A stretch of 50,158 bases of DNA from a virus: positions 1 through 50,158 of IMG/VR virus record IMGVR_UViG_3300045993_000593; one strand, given 5' to 3'. Both the position numbers and the translations under genes were made by a program. Position 1 is the first letter of the stretch. The number at the start of each line of letters is the position of its first letter. The notes beneath the pieces were generated by a model. The model searched no databases. It was not told the DNA's origin and worked only from the letters and a program-made list of their open reading frames with translations. This document shows, piece by piece, positions 33,716 to 40,918 of this stretch.

Positions 33716-35023
33716 CTAACCCAAAGCACCATACATCAACCACTGTGGATTGGCTTTTGCAGACTTGGCAGGATTCCTCAACCCCACAACCTCCGCCAGT
33801 CTTGCCGCCATCTGTTCGCGCAAGTCCGGGCAGGGGATTTGCTTAATCAGCGGACGAGCATTCGCCGATAACGCCGCCCTGCCTTCCATCGTGTCCAAGT
33901 CAACACCGGCTGACAAAGCTTGAAACAGGAATGACGACAACGGCACGGCCTCGGCTATCCGTGCCATGAACGCCTCCGCGCCTTCCGCCCTAACCAGCGA
34001 ATCAGGGTCTTCGGCCTCGGGCAAGATCACAAACCCCACCGAGCGACCGGCGCGGCATTCGGAAATGCTGGTTTCCAGCGCACGGACAGCGGCCTTGAAC
34101 CCCGCCTCGTCGCCGTCAAAGCAAAACACCATCCGCTTGGCATGGCGGAACAGCAAGGCCACTTGCTCCACACCCACAGCCGTCCCGAGCGTGGCGACGG
34201 TGTTCGTCAAGCCAAACTGGGCCAAAGCAATCACATCTAGGTTGCCTTCCACGATGATGATTTCATCCGGTCTACTATTGGCTTGCAGCAGTTCGTACAG
34301 CCCGTACACCTCGCGGCCCTTGTTGAACACCGGCGTTTCCGGCGAATTCAGGTATTTCGGCTTGCCGTCCCCCAATAAACGACCGCCAAAGCCGATAACA
34401 TCCCCTTTCCGGTTGCGGATGGGGAACATGACCCTGCCACGAAAGCGGTCGTAGTGCTTGCCTTCACGCTCCACCATCAAACCCGACTCCACCTTGTGCG
34501 CCATCGGCCACTCGTCTGGCAGGTTGCGCCACGCATCCGGCGCGAAGCCAAGCGCGTAAGTCTTCGCCATGTCGCCAGTCACGCCACGGCCTTTCAGGTA
34601 GCCAATCGCGTCCTGGCTTGCCTTCAGGCTGGACTGGTACACCCGCATGGCGGCATGTTGCACCGCCAGCAATGCCTCCGTGTCCACGCCGTGGCTTTCA
34701 GCTTGCGGCTTGGCGAACCTTGGCCGCTCCATGCCAGACTGACCCGCCAGCCAGTCCACCGCATCCAAGAAATCCATCCTGTCGTATTCCATTAGAAAGC
34801 CGATGGCGTTCCCATGCGCCCCGCAACCGAAGCAATGGTAAGTCTGTCTGACTGGCGACACGTTGAAGCTCGGGCTTTTCTCGCTGTGAAACGGGCATCG
34901 TGATTGGTACGACATGCCGGCCTTTTTCAACGGCACACGGTGGTCGATCAGGGTTACAATGTCGGTCTTTGCCAGCAAGTCATCCAGCCAGTCCTGCGGG
35001 ATGCGGTGCTCGGGGTTAGCCAT
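33716..35023 (-). CDS. DnaG-type DNA primase without a helicase-binding domain
   Basis: The protein is 435 aa. The N-terminal CHC2 zinc finger is intact: CPFH at about 43-46 and CFGC at about 64-67. The catalytic core follows, with the TOPRIM acids present: IIIVEGNLDVIALAQFG (E of VEG) and FCFDGDEAGFKAA (DGD). Cellular DnaG is about 580-600 aa with a C-terminal helicase-interacting domain. That domain is missing or reduced here, so recruitment must work differently, perhaps through the VapE helicase. It is the last gene of the leftward operon. It makes RNA primers. Confidence 0.9.
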   Translation of the reverse strand: MANPEHRIPQDWLDDLLAKTDIVTLIDHRVPLKKAGMSYQSRCPFHSEKSPSFNVSPVRQTYHCFGCGAHGNAIGFLMEYDRMDFLDAVDWLAGQSGMERPRFAKPQAESHGVDTEALLAVQHAAMRVYQSSLKASQDAIGYLKGRGVTGDMAKTYALGFAPDAWRNLPDEWPMAHKVESGLMVEREGKHYDRFRGRVMFPIRNRKGDVIGFGGRLLGDGKPKYLNSPETPVFNKGREVYGLYELLQANSRPDEIIIVEGNLDVIALAQFGLTNTVATLGTAVGVEQVALLFRHAKRMVFCFDGDEAGFKAAVRALETSISECRAGRSVGFVILPEAEDPDSLVRAEGAEAFMARIAEAVPLSSFLFQALSAGVDLDTMEGRAALSANARPLIKQIPCPDLREQMAARLAEVVGLRNPAKSAKANPQWLMYGALG

Positions 35024-35028
35024 TGCGA

Positions 35029-35244
35029 TTATTGTTGCTCATCGCTTTCATTATCCTCAATCCATTCTTTGTACTTATTTATTGCTTCATTTAATGCCTC
35101 ATTGGGTGAATTTTCATCGTATCCTTCTAAATAACAGTCCCCCGTTAACTGAACATAAAAACCTTTGCCTATACCCGATACGGCATATAATCGTATTTCT
35201 TGCCCATCTGTCAGTAGGATTTCTTTTAAATCATCTTCGTTCAT
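35029..35244 (-). CDS. Small acidic protein
   Basis: The 71-aa, strongly acidic protein (ends KEWIEDNESDEQQ) has a beta-rich front. It lies 5 bp upstream of the primase start, so probably cotranscribed. No family is recognised. Confidence 0.65.
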   Translation of the reverse strand: MNEDDLKEILLTDGQEIRLYAVSGIGKGFYVQLTGDCYLEGYDENSPNEALNEAINKYKEWIEDNESDEQQ

Positions 35245-35257
35245 TAACCATCATCCT

Positions 35258-37021
35258 CTATTCATTAAAATCAAACATTCGCGCAAACAAGATCCGCCAA
35301 GCCAACGCCATGGCTTGCGGCACCTGCCCGTTGCCGATGGCTTTGATGCGCTGCGCGGCATGGGGCTGTTTTGGGCAGACTCTTTTTATAGGGGGTTCAA
35401 TACACCATGGATTTCCCGTGACAAGATATAGTGACACCCAATTTTTTTCTTCGTAAGACATGGATCGCCATACCTCTTGAAGCGTTGATAATGTTTTCCG
35501 CAAAAGTCCAATTTCTTTGCAGGCATCCCACAAATTTTGCAATCCGACTGTCGCTTCGGCATTTCTTTCCCATTCATCCAATGATGTTTCGCGTGACAGA
35601 ATATGCATAATGTCTCTAGGTTCAAAGGGTCGTTGTTTGATGGGTTTTCGTCTTTGTGATGGACTTGCAGTCTCGTTGTCACCCCACAAATTTTGCAACT
35701 TAATTTTTTGAATTTTTGCGCCCTGTATTGGAGTGCTGATTTTGTTGGGTTCTCTTTCATCCTGTGAAGGCTTGCGCACGTACTGTTGCAATAAATCCTT
35801 TTTTGAAATACTGTAAAATCTTCTAGCCTTTCGCCGTATCGTTTTCTGATTAGTGTTTTTGAGCAATGAAGGCATTGTTTCTCTGGCAATATTTTTGCTT
35901 TTGGCATTGTTTGCTCTCTGTTGAATAGTGTCGTAATAATTCGTTAATTCTTTAGAAATAACAGAATCAATCGATGTCCAGCCGACAGGCCAATTCATCA
36001 GCCATTCAGTCCAATCTGGATTAAGCTGGCCTTGAATCGCCGCCGTCTCGTTTTCGCGCATGATATGGCCGATGACTGAATCCCTACTTTTTTGCGAAGC
36101 GGGGAAGGTGATGTTCTTGCCGTCTTGGTGGCTAGGCGTGGGGAACGCCTGCACTTGGTCGGTCAAGTTCATGCCTCCGCCCTTAAATGCCCCTTTGGTT
36201 TTTTGATACCGGCCCACCCTATCGGCATAGCCTTTTTTGTGGTCATGGGCTTGCGGGGTTTGCCACAATGCCGGCCCGTCATTTTCCGCTTGCATGACGG
36301 CGGTTATCAAGCCGTCGCCACTACTGGCCGATGCGCCTTTTTTATTGTAGTTGCCGTTGATTGTGGGCGTGGGCCAGAGGGTTTGTGTCCTGACTTGGGC
36401 CGCTAGGCTTAACATGTGTCCTTTGGCAACTCTTGATAACCTTGGGTTGTCGTCAATCCGCCGCGAGTCATTCACATCCGAAACGGTCGGTGTGCGCCAA
36501 TATCCACAGTCGCTTTCTAAGGTGCTTGGCGCCGGCATCGGCCGCCGATACAACCGCCCATTCCGAGTCATACCCGAGGGCGGCAAGGTCAGCAACGACT
36601 CGCCATCCTCCTCGAATAGCGAGTGCTGGACTGTTCTCCACGAATGCGAAACGGGGTCGAATGTCGCCAATAATGCGGGCGAACTCGAACCACAAACCGC
36701 TTCTGGCCCCGTCCAGCCCAGCGCCTTTCCCTGCGACGGAAATATCTTGACAGGGAAACCCGCCGCTGATGACGAGCCTGTGAGCGTTTGCGCGTAGCGC
36801 TCCAAACATTGCTGCACACTCTGGGTTGTCGGGCAGGAAGGTTCGCACGTCGTCCCATATTGGGAATATAGGTAAACTTCCATCCAGTTGCCTTGCAAGC
36901 AAAACTTTTCTGGCATATGGTTCAATTTCGACTGCGCCAAAACATCTATGTCCGAGTAATTCTCCGCCAAGGACGGAACCTCCTGCCCCGGCAAATAATT
37001 CAAAGGAATACAATTCCACAT
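35258..37021 (-). CDS. Overlapping-frame protein with methyltransferase C-terminal motif X
   Basis: The 587-aa frame runs from ATG 37021 through the whole C5 methyltransferase gene in another phase. Residues about 120-190 carry SHSWRTVQHSLFEEDGES, LPPSGMTRNGRLYRRP and YWRTPTVSDVND, resembling a phage/prophage protein family recalled from neighbours of C5 methyltransferases. LNPDWTEWLMNWPVGW follows near 340. The end, RIKAIGNGQVPQAMALAW, is motif X of C5 methyltransferases. Residues about 355-530 are the back-translation of a nested HNH insertion. Whether this is a separate protein, or the C-terminal half of the methyltransferase reached by frameshifting, is open. Confidence 0.6.
   Translation of the reverse strand: MWNCIPLNYLPGQEVPSLAENYSDIDVLAQSKLNHMPEKFCLQGNWMEVYLYSQYGTTCEPSCPTTQSVQQCLERYAQTLTGSSSAAGFPVKIFPSQGKALGWTGPEAVCGSSSPALLATFDPVSHSWRTVQHSLFEEDGESLLTLPPSGMTRNGRLYRRPMPAPSTLESDCGYWRTPTVSDVNDSRRIDDNPRLSRVAKGHMLSLAAQVRTQTLWPTPTINGNYNKKGASASSGDGLITAVMQAENDGPALWQTPQAHDHKKGYADRVGRYQKTKGAFKGGGMNLTDQVQAFPTPSHQDGKNITFPASQKSRDSVIGHIMRENETAAIQGQLNPDWTEWLMNWPVGWTSIDSVISKELTNYYDTIQQRANNAKSKNIARETMPSLLKNTNQKTIRRKARRFYSISKKDLLQQYVRKPSQDEREPNKISTPIQGAKIQKIKLQNLWGDNETASPSQRRKPIKQRPFEPRDIMHILSRETSLDEWERNAEATVGLQNLWDACKEIGLLRKTLSTLQEVWRSMSYEEKNWVSLYLVTGNPWCIEPPIKRVCPKQPHAAQRIKAIGNGQVPQAMALAWRILFARMFDFNE
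35386..35907 (-). CDS. HNH endonuclease nested in the methyltransferase region
   Basis: The protein is 173 aa. The HNH core is clear: CKICGVTTRLQVHHKDENP then LETLCIFCHAKHHW (about 72-115), with zinc-binding CxxC pairs before (CLHCSKT) and after (CKICGMP). It lies in a frame different from the surrounding long frame, within an AT-rich insert of about 540 bp. It is a homing-type nuclease inserted between the target-recognition and motif X parts of the methyltransferase locus. No intron boundaries could be proven. Confidence 0.85.
   Translation of the reverse strand: MPKAKILPEKQCLHCSKTLIRKRYGERLEDFTVFQKRIYCNSTCASLHRMKENPTKSALQYRAQKFKKLSCKICGVTTRLQVHHKDENPSNNDPLNLETLCIFCHAKHHWMNGKEMPKRQSDCKICGMPAKKLDFCGKHYQRFKRYGDPCLTKKKIGCHYILSREIHGVLNPL
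36468..37019 (-). CDS. C5-cytosine DNA methyltransferase, catalytic half
   Basis: The 183-aa frame starts at GTG 37019, two bases after the ATG of the overlapping frame; one AGGATAG site serves both. It has motif I FAGAGG, motif IV GFPCQDIS with the catalytic cysteine, motif VI VENSPAL, and motif VIII HLRKRLWILAH. It stops just after motif VIII, so target-recognition and motifs IX-X are missing from this frame; motif X is found in the other frame. Full C5 methyltransferases are 300-450 aa. It could act as a split enzyme with the partner frame. Confidence 0.8.
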   Translation of the reverse strand: MELYSFELFAGAGGSVLGGELLGHRCFGAVEIEPYARKVLLARQLDGSLPIFPIWDDVRTFLPDNPECAAMFGALRANAHRLVISGGFPCQDISVAGKGAGLDGARSGLWFEFARIIGDIRPRFAFVENSPALAIRGGWRVVADLAALGYDSEWAVVSAADAGAKHLRKRLWILAHTDRFGCE

Positions 37022-37023
37022 GA

Positions 37024-37545
37024 CTATCCTATTTCTAATTGTTTAGTCGATTTAGACACCTTAAAATTAAGATGTTTATTATCATACTTACAGTGGCATG
37101 AACGGCACATTCTTTTGAAATCATTTGGGTCATCATAATTACCTGTTAAATTAGCCCAATCATATATTTTTGATTCATCAGTAGTTCCACAAACTTCGCA
37201 TTTTGAAGGTTGGCCAAACCTTCTATATATCCTTGTATGTTTTTTTACAATTCCCGCATTACTTCCTTTCCATCCAGAATTATTTTCACCCCACTGATTT
37301 ATTTTGTATGCCTTTCTTGGTTTAATCTCAAGTCTTTTCATGGCGTTTTCTATCACTTTCCCAGTTACTTCTAACGCTAATGCACACTCTTGTTGAGTCT
37401 TCCCTGATTGGTATAACTGTTTTAGCAATTCGTCATCTATTTTTGTCCTGTACACATTGGCTTTATTATTTCTCCATTCTTGAGTACATCTGCTTTTAGC
37501 AGCTAAAGACATTTTTTGTTTCGTTTCTTTAGAAAAAGTTTTCAT
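37024..37545 (-). CDS. HNH endonuclease with NUMOD-like motif
   Basis: The protein is 173 aa from the ATG at 37545; an upstream TTG or ATG start near 37569 is possible. It starts with a NUMOD3-like motif, KTFSKETKQKMSLAAKSR, then a helix-turn-helix-like segment (KTQQECALALEVTGKVIENA), and an HNH core CEVCGTTDESKIYDWAN with RMCRSCHCKYDNKH. It ends 2-3 bases before the methyltransferase start, and its composition is AT-rich. It is a free-standing homing endonuclease or a site-specific nuclease linked with the methyltransferase. Confidence 0.85.
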   Translation of the reverse strand: MKTFSKETKQKMSLAAKSRCTQEWRNNKANVYRTKIDDELLKQLYQSGKTQQECALALEVTGKVIENAMKRLEIKPRKAYKINQWGENNSGWKGSNAGIVKKHTRIYRRFGQPSKCEVCGTTDESKIYDWANLTGNYDDPNDFKRMCRSCHCKYDNKHLNFKVSKSTKQLEIG

Positions 37546-37665
37546 AATACCGCCCGCACTAGCGAACAATGCCAGTTCATTAAGGTGTGTGGTTTTTTAA
37601 AGTGGTTTATTCATTGTATACACATATAGGTTATTGATAATATGTATTTTTGTGGATAATGTTCA

Positions 37666-37714
37666 ATGGCCTGCAAAGCCGTGTACGTGGGTTCGATTCC
37701 CGCCTCAGCCTCCA
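37666..37714 (+). other. attP core: 3' half of a tRNA-Cys(GCA) gene
   Basis: The 49 bp make the anticodon arm (ATGGC/CTGCAAA/GCCGT with anticodon GCA at 37673-37675), variable bases, T arm (GTGGG TTCGATT CCCGC), the 3' acceptor strand CTCAGCC, discriminator T and CCA. No matching GGCTGAG acceptor 5' strand lies upstream, so it is not a full tRNA gene. A tRNA 3' end beside an integrase is the hallmark of attP: integration would restore an intact host tRNA-Cys. Confidence 0.85.
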
Positions 37715-37823
37715 ATCTTTTTAATAATATCAATCTGTTGGAAATGTTGTTAATTTTCATTGGTTGATTTTATCGTTAAAAATAGCTCAAAATAACGTTA
37801 AAAAGTGTCAAAAAAGGCTTATA

Positions 37824-37841
37824 GTGTGGTTGAAACCACAC
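37824..37841. repeat. Inverted repeat between attP and integrase
   Basis: GTGTGGTT and AACCACAC form a perfect 8-bp stem with a 2-base gap. It may be an arm-type integrase site or a terminator for the minus-strand zinc-ribbon gene. The remaining attP flank (37570-37863) is AT-rich and has no gene. Confidence 0.35.
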
Positions 37842-37863
37842 GGCAACGGCTTTTTTGTCCGTT

Positions 37864-38040
37864 TCAATCCCATGGGCCTTTTTCTTGTAAGTGCGCTTTT
37901 GTCCCGCAGAACGGGCAAGTCAAGGCTTGCACGGGGTTGGTTTGAAATTCGCCGACCGTCCACCATCTGGAACATTGGCAGCATTCAAAGTGATACAAGG
38001 TTTCGATTGAATATTCATGCTTAAATTTATCGTGTGACAT
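37864..38040 (-). CDS. Small zinc-ribbon protein
   Basis: The 58-aa protein starts at the ATG at 38040, which overlaps the integrase start (CATG). It has CxxC pairs in CCQC and CPFC (about 20-23 and 44-47), as in zinc ribbons. A longer start at 38106 lies inside the integrase gene and is unlikely. Its role may be regulation of the divergent integrase, which is inferred only from position. Confidence 0.6.
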   Translation of the reverse strand: MSHDKFKHEYSIETLYHFECCQCSRWWTVGEFQTNPVQALTCPFCGTKAHLQEKGPWD

Positions 38041-39073
38041 GGCGACTATCCGGCAAAGAAGTTCTGGCAGTTGGGAGGTGGTGATACGGTCCAAGTCGCT
38101 GCCCAAGCCGTACTATGCCACATTGGACACGGAGGCCGAGGCGAGGGACTATGCCCATCGCATCGAGGGGATGATTGCGGCGGGTGAAACCCCTAATGAG
38201 TTGATGGGGGTAGAACCGCAAGCGACCACTGTGGGCGATTGGCTCAAGATGTACCGTGCCGGTTCGCGGGTGTCGGCGCACGATGCCGATGTGATTGGTC
38301 GCTTGCCGGACGTGGTGACGGGATTTCCCGGCCACAAGTTGACGGTGGCATGGGCATTGTCGTGGGTGTCTTCGATGCATTCCTCTGGAATAGCACCTGG
38401 GACGATTCGTAAAAAGGTGGGAGCGCTGGCGAGGTGTTTGGATTGGTGCAAGATGGCTGGTTTGGTTGCAGCCAATCCAGTGAGGGAGTTGCCGCGTAAC
38501 TATGCCGCCTACCCAGACGGGCATGTCAACCGGCGTGAGGATGATGAACGGGACCGCCGCCTGTTGCAGGGTGAGGAGGATAGGATTCGTCAAGTGCTGG
38601 TTCATCGGTATGACTGGTTGTTATTGTTCGACATGGGTATTGAAACCGCCATGCGGATGCGCGAAATGTTCACGATGGATTGGGGGCAGGTCTCCTTGGA
38701 AAAACGCACGGTATTTCTGGAGAAGACTAAGAATGGCGACCGGCGGCAGGTGCCAATGTCCAGTACCATCCATGCCGTCCTTGCACAGATAACGAATCAG
38801 GAAGGCCGGTTGTTTCCATGGTGGGACGGGGACGTAGTGACAATGGCGAAGACGACCGCCAGATTGAGCCACCAGTGGGCTAGGATTGCCCGTGATGCCG
38901 GTTGTGTTGATTTGAGGTTTCATGATTTGCGGCACGAGGCGACGTGCCGACTCTATGAGCGGACGACGCTGAGTGACATTCAGATTGCTAGGATTACCGG
39001 GCATAAGTCATTGCTCATGTTGAAAAGGTATGCCAATTTACGGGGTTCCGATTTGGCATTGAGTTTATGGTGA
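38039..39073 (+). CDS. int: Tyrosine-type integrase
   Basis: The protein is 344 aa, normal for phage integrases. The arm-binding N-terminal domain (MATIRQRSSGSWEVVIRS), the core-binding domain (about 65-160) and the catalytic domain with R in TAMRMREMF, K in EKTKNGDRRQV, HDLRHEATC, and GHKSLLMLKRYANL with the nucleophilic tyrosine are all visible. It is the only plus-strand gene in the leftward block and faces away from the attP-like tRNA half. It inserts the circle at a host tRNA-Cys gene. Confidence 0.95.
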   Translation: MATIRQRSSGSWEVVIRSKSLPKPYYATLDTEAEARDYAHRIEGMIAAGETPNELMGVEPQATTVGDWLKMYRAGSRVSAHDADVIGRLPDVVTGFPGHKLTVAWALSWVSSMHSSGIAPGTIRKKVGALARCLDWCKMAGLVAANPVRELPRNYAAYPDGHVNRREDDERDRRLLQGEEDRIRQVLVHRYDWLLLFDMGIETAMRMREMFTMDWGQVSLEKRTVFLEKTKNGDRRQVPMSSTIHAVLAQITNQEGRLFPWWDGDVVTMAKTTARLSHQWARIARDAGCVDLRFHDLRHEATCRLYERTTLSDIQIARITGHKSLLMLKRYANLRGSDLALSLW

Positions 39074-39074
39074 T

Positions 39075-39431
39075 TCAATGGTTATATCGACAGTCTGTAT
39101 GCCCGCATTTATGACACATAGGCGATGATATGGAATATTCCAATGTATGAAAATAATAATGCTTACGTCTTCTTGCGGCCCTTAGTTCAAATAACCAAAC
39201 AGACGCTTTTAACAGAAACATTATAATAGGATTGACCCAATGCGGAATTTCATCATTCAGATATTGAACTCGATCATACAAAACCCTTAAAACATCTTGG
39301 CAATTAGTCCCAGAATAAACTTCTGATTTTGGTTTTCGCATATATGTTCGTTTAACAAATACTAAAGTTTGAATTTCATCACCATCTAATGATAGTAATT
39401 TATAAGCATGGCCATTGTCTAATATTTCCAT
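39075..39431 (-). CDS. Acb2/Tad1-type cyclic-nucleotide-binding protein
   Basis: The protein is 118 aa. The pattern YKLLSLDGDEIQTLVFVKR, YSGTNCQDVLRVLYDRVQYL and FLLKASVWLFELRAARR (residues about 10-93) is that of the Acb2/Tad1 helical-hairpin family (for example GTTN-E-L-LI-RL-YLN and the ALxWLxxR end). Acb2 binds CBASS cyclic dinucleotides and Tad1 binds Thoeris signals. A CxxC-CxxxxC tail (about 108-115) is extra. Its convergent neighbour is the integrase. Function is inferred from the family. Confidence 0.7.
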   Translation of the reverse strand: MEILDNGHAYKLLSLDGDEIQTLVFVKRTYMRKPKSEVYSGTNCQDVLRVLYDRVQYLNDEIPHWVNPIIMFLLKASVWLFELRAARRRKHYYFHTLEYSISSPMCHKCGHTDCRYNH

Positions 39432-39498
39432 AAATAATCCTGTATAAAATTAAATAGTTATTATATTCTTTTTTAAATAACTCTTTATCTTGCAATGG

Positions 39499-39804
39499 TT
39501 AATCATGTAACCAATTTGCTAATCTGTTTAAATCTTGATCTAAATTTGCAAGTGCAACGTCTTTAGTTGTACCCATACCCGATGCATAGTTATCGTTAAA
39601 TCCAGCATCAAACGGGTTTGCTTGTTTAAGTTGTTCTTCACTCATGTTTGAAAAACCTAACAACGCAATCCCACACCTCGCCTCAATTATGCCGTCTGCG
39701 TTTGTTTGAAACCATGTTTCAGTTGTTTTAGCTACACCTACATGTCTGCATACAAAAACATTTATCGGTTCTTGATTACTCTGCATAATATTATTTTCGT
39801 TCAT
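39499..39804 (-). CDS. Uncharacterised accessory protein
   Basis: The 101-aa protein may start at the first ATG or at 39786 (MQSNQEPINVFV). It is a small alpha/beta protein with a final helix DQDLNRLANWLHD. No family is recognised. It lies next to the Acb2/Tad1-like gene on the same strand, so an anti-defence role is possible by association. Confidence 0.6.
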   Translation of the reverse strand: MNENNIMQSNQEPINVFVCRHVGVAKTTETWFQTNADGIIEARCGIALLGFSNMSEEQLKQANPFDAGFNDNYASGMGTTKDVALANLDQDLNRLANWLHD

Positions 39805-39831
39805 AAATTTCCCTTGGTTTTACCTAAATAA

Positions 39832-40035
39832 TTATGTTAAAAATTCAACCCCAAACCGTCCTATTCTAAACACCCTGCGCCATCCATTGAGTTCGCTGTA
39901 AACGGGATGGTGTTTGCGCTTGTCCACGATGCTTAAGCCTTTGCCGAATACCCTGACCCATCCGCCACCGTCGTATAGGCATAGGCTGAACCATGGGTGG
40001 TTGATGGTTAGCGTGTCGTCATTGCCGATGTTCAT
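39832..40035 (-). CDS. Small phage protein of unknown function
   Basis: The 67-aa protein has the pattern WVRVFGKGLSIVDKRKHHP and GWRRVFRIGRFGVEF, which resembles a recurring small phage family of unknown function. It overlaps the upstream gene by 17 bp. Confidence 0.65.
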   Translation of the reverse strand: MNIGNDDTLTINHPWFSLCLYDGGGWVRVFGKGLSIVDKRKHHPVYSELNGWRRVFRIGRFGVEFLT

Positions 40036-40276
40036 GAATCAGCGCCTTTCTGCGGTTCTTGCGCTGGGCAAGTTCTACGGGTTTGTTTTTGCTGGCTTCC
40101 TTTTCCATGTATTTCAACAGATGCTTGCGGACGAACCTTAAGCCGTTGCCACGGCCACGGCCGAGGTCTTTGGCTTCGATCTGCTTTGCGCTGACCAGCC
40201 GCTTCAGCAATGCCATGGAGACCTTGATGGTTTCCGCCGCTTGCCGAAGATTGAGTATTTCGTCTGCATAATTCAT
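40019..40276 (-). CDS. Small HTH DNA-binding protein (excisionase-like)
   Basis: The protein is 85 aa from the ATG at 40276; the in-frame start at 40303 is less likely. A winged-helix/MerR-like front, ILNLRQAAETIKVSMALLKR, followed by a strand and basic helix RFVRKHLLKYM, is typical of excisionase or HTH-17 proteins. It may be an Xis for the nearby integrase or an operon regulator. Confidence 0.65.
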   Translation of the reverse strand: MNYADEILNLRQAAETIKVSMALLKRLVSAKQIEAKDLGRGRGNGLRFVRKHLLKYMEKEASKNKPVELAQRKNRRKALIHEHRQ

Positions 40277-40418
40277 TTGACATGCCTCCATGCATGATCC
40301 CAAATAAATCGTTCAAAACAATTCATCGGCGCATTGACATCAACCTTGTACCATTTACTTAAAAACAGGTGATAACATAAAAAACATAATATTTTATCGT
40401 ATCTTTTTTTTATATGGT

Positions 40419-40769
40419 TCATGGCTTGACGGCCCGTTTCAGGGTGTAGTAGTCATAATAGACGGGGATGTTCAATTCGCCCGCACGTTGGATTTCAGCC
40501 AATGTACCCGCCGAGTTTTCATATCCTGGCAACACCAGCACGGCATGGCAGCATTCGAGAAATGCCATGGAATACTCGTAATAGCGGGATTTTCTGATTG
40601 TGTCCGAGGGTTTTGTCATCAAGTGAAACAGGAAGTCTGACCATGGGCAAAACGGCGCATAGCCGGCGACAAACAGCCTGGTGGAGACATGCAGCCCGTT
40701 GCGGATGTTGTCCAACACGCCGAGGACGTTGTCTGCACTATACGGCCCTGCGACATAGATGCGTTTCAT
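40419..40769 (-). CDS. Nucleoside 2-deoxyribosyltransferase-like protein
   Basis: The protein is 116 aa from the ATG at 40769, after a 53-residue upstream extension that is non-coding in type. The motif MKRIYVAGPYSADN at the front, the PWSDFLFHL segment and GTLAEIQRAGELNIPVYY are those of the nucleoside 2-deoxyribosyltransferase/DUF1937 superfamily. It may salvage or exchange nucleobases, or bind NAD-like ligands. Coupled to the gene upstream by ATGA. Confidence 0.8.
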   Translation of the reverse strand: MKRIYVAGPYSADNVLGVLDNIRNGLHVSTRLFVAGYAPFCPWSDFLFHLMTKPSDTIRKSRYYEYSMAFLECCHAVLVLPGYENSAGTLAEIQRAGELNIPVYYDYYTLKRAVKP

Positions 40770-40918
40770 AACTGCCCCTTTTTCAGGTCGCGGTAGATTT
40801 TTCGATAAGCGCCGTTGCCGTGCTTGAGCGCAAGCCCCTTGCTTTCGGCGGACAGTGCGGTGTGCAGGGCGTGTTCCGCCGCCTGTTTGCATAGTTTTTT
40901 GGCGGTTTTGGCGTTCAT
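40766..40918 (-). CDS. Small basic phage protein
   Basis: A 50-aa frame (MNAKTAKKLCKQAAEHALHT...) linked by ATGA overlaps to both neighbours (40766-40769 and 40915-40918). It is lysine-rich, ending YRKIYRDLKKGQL. Its coupling, rather than any family, supports it. Missed by length cut-offs. Confidence 0.65.
   Translation of the reverse strand: MNAKTAKKLCKQAAEHALHTALSAESKGLALKHGNGAYRKIYRDLKKGQL

Noticed and set aside
35380-35960. Group I intron carrying the HNH gene
   Set aside because: I could not identify P7-like core pairings or defined splice sites by eye, so only an HNH insert is claimed.
37600-37720. Complete tRNA gene
   Set aside because: The 5' half is missing: no GGCTGAG acceptor strand or D arm lies upstream. 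Only the 3' half, as in an attP, is present.
37764-38024. 86-aa plus-strand frame before the integrase
   Set aside because: It is antisense to the zinc-ribbon gene with its CxxC pairs and has no ribosome site.
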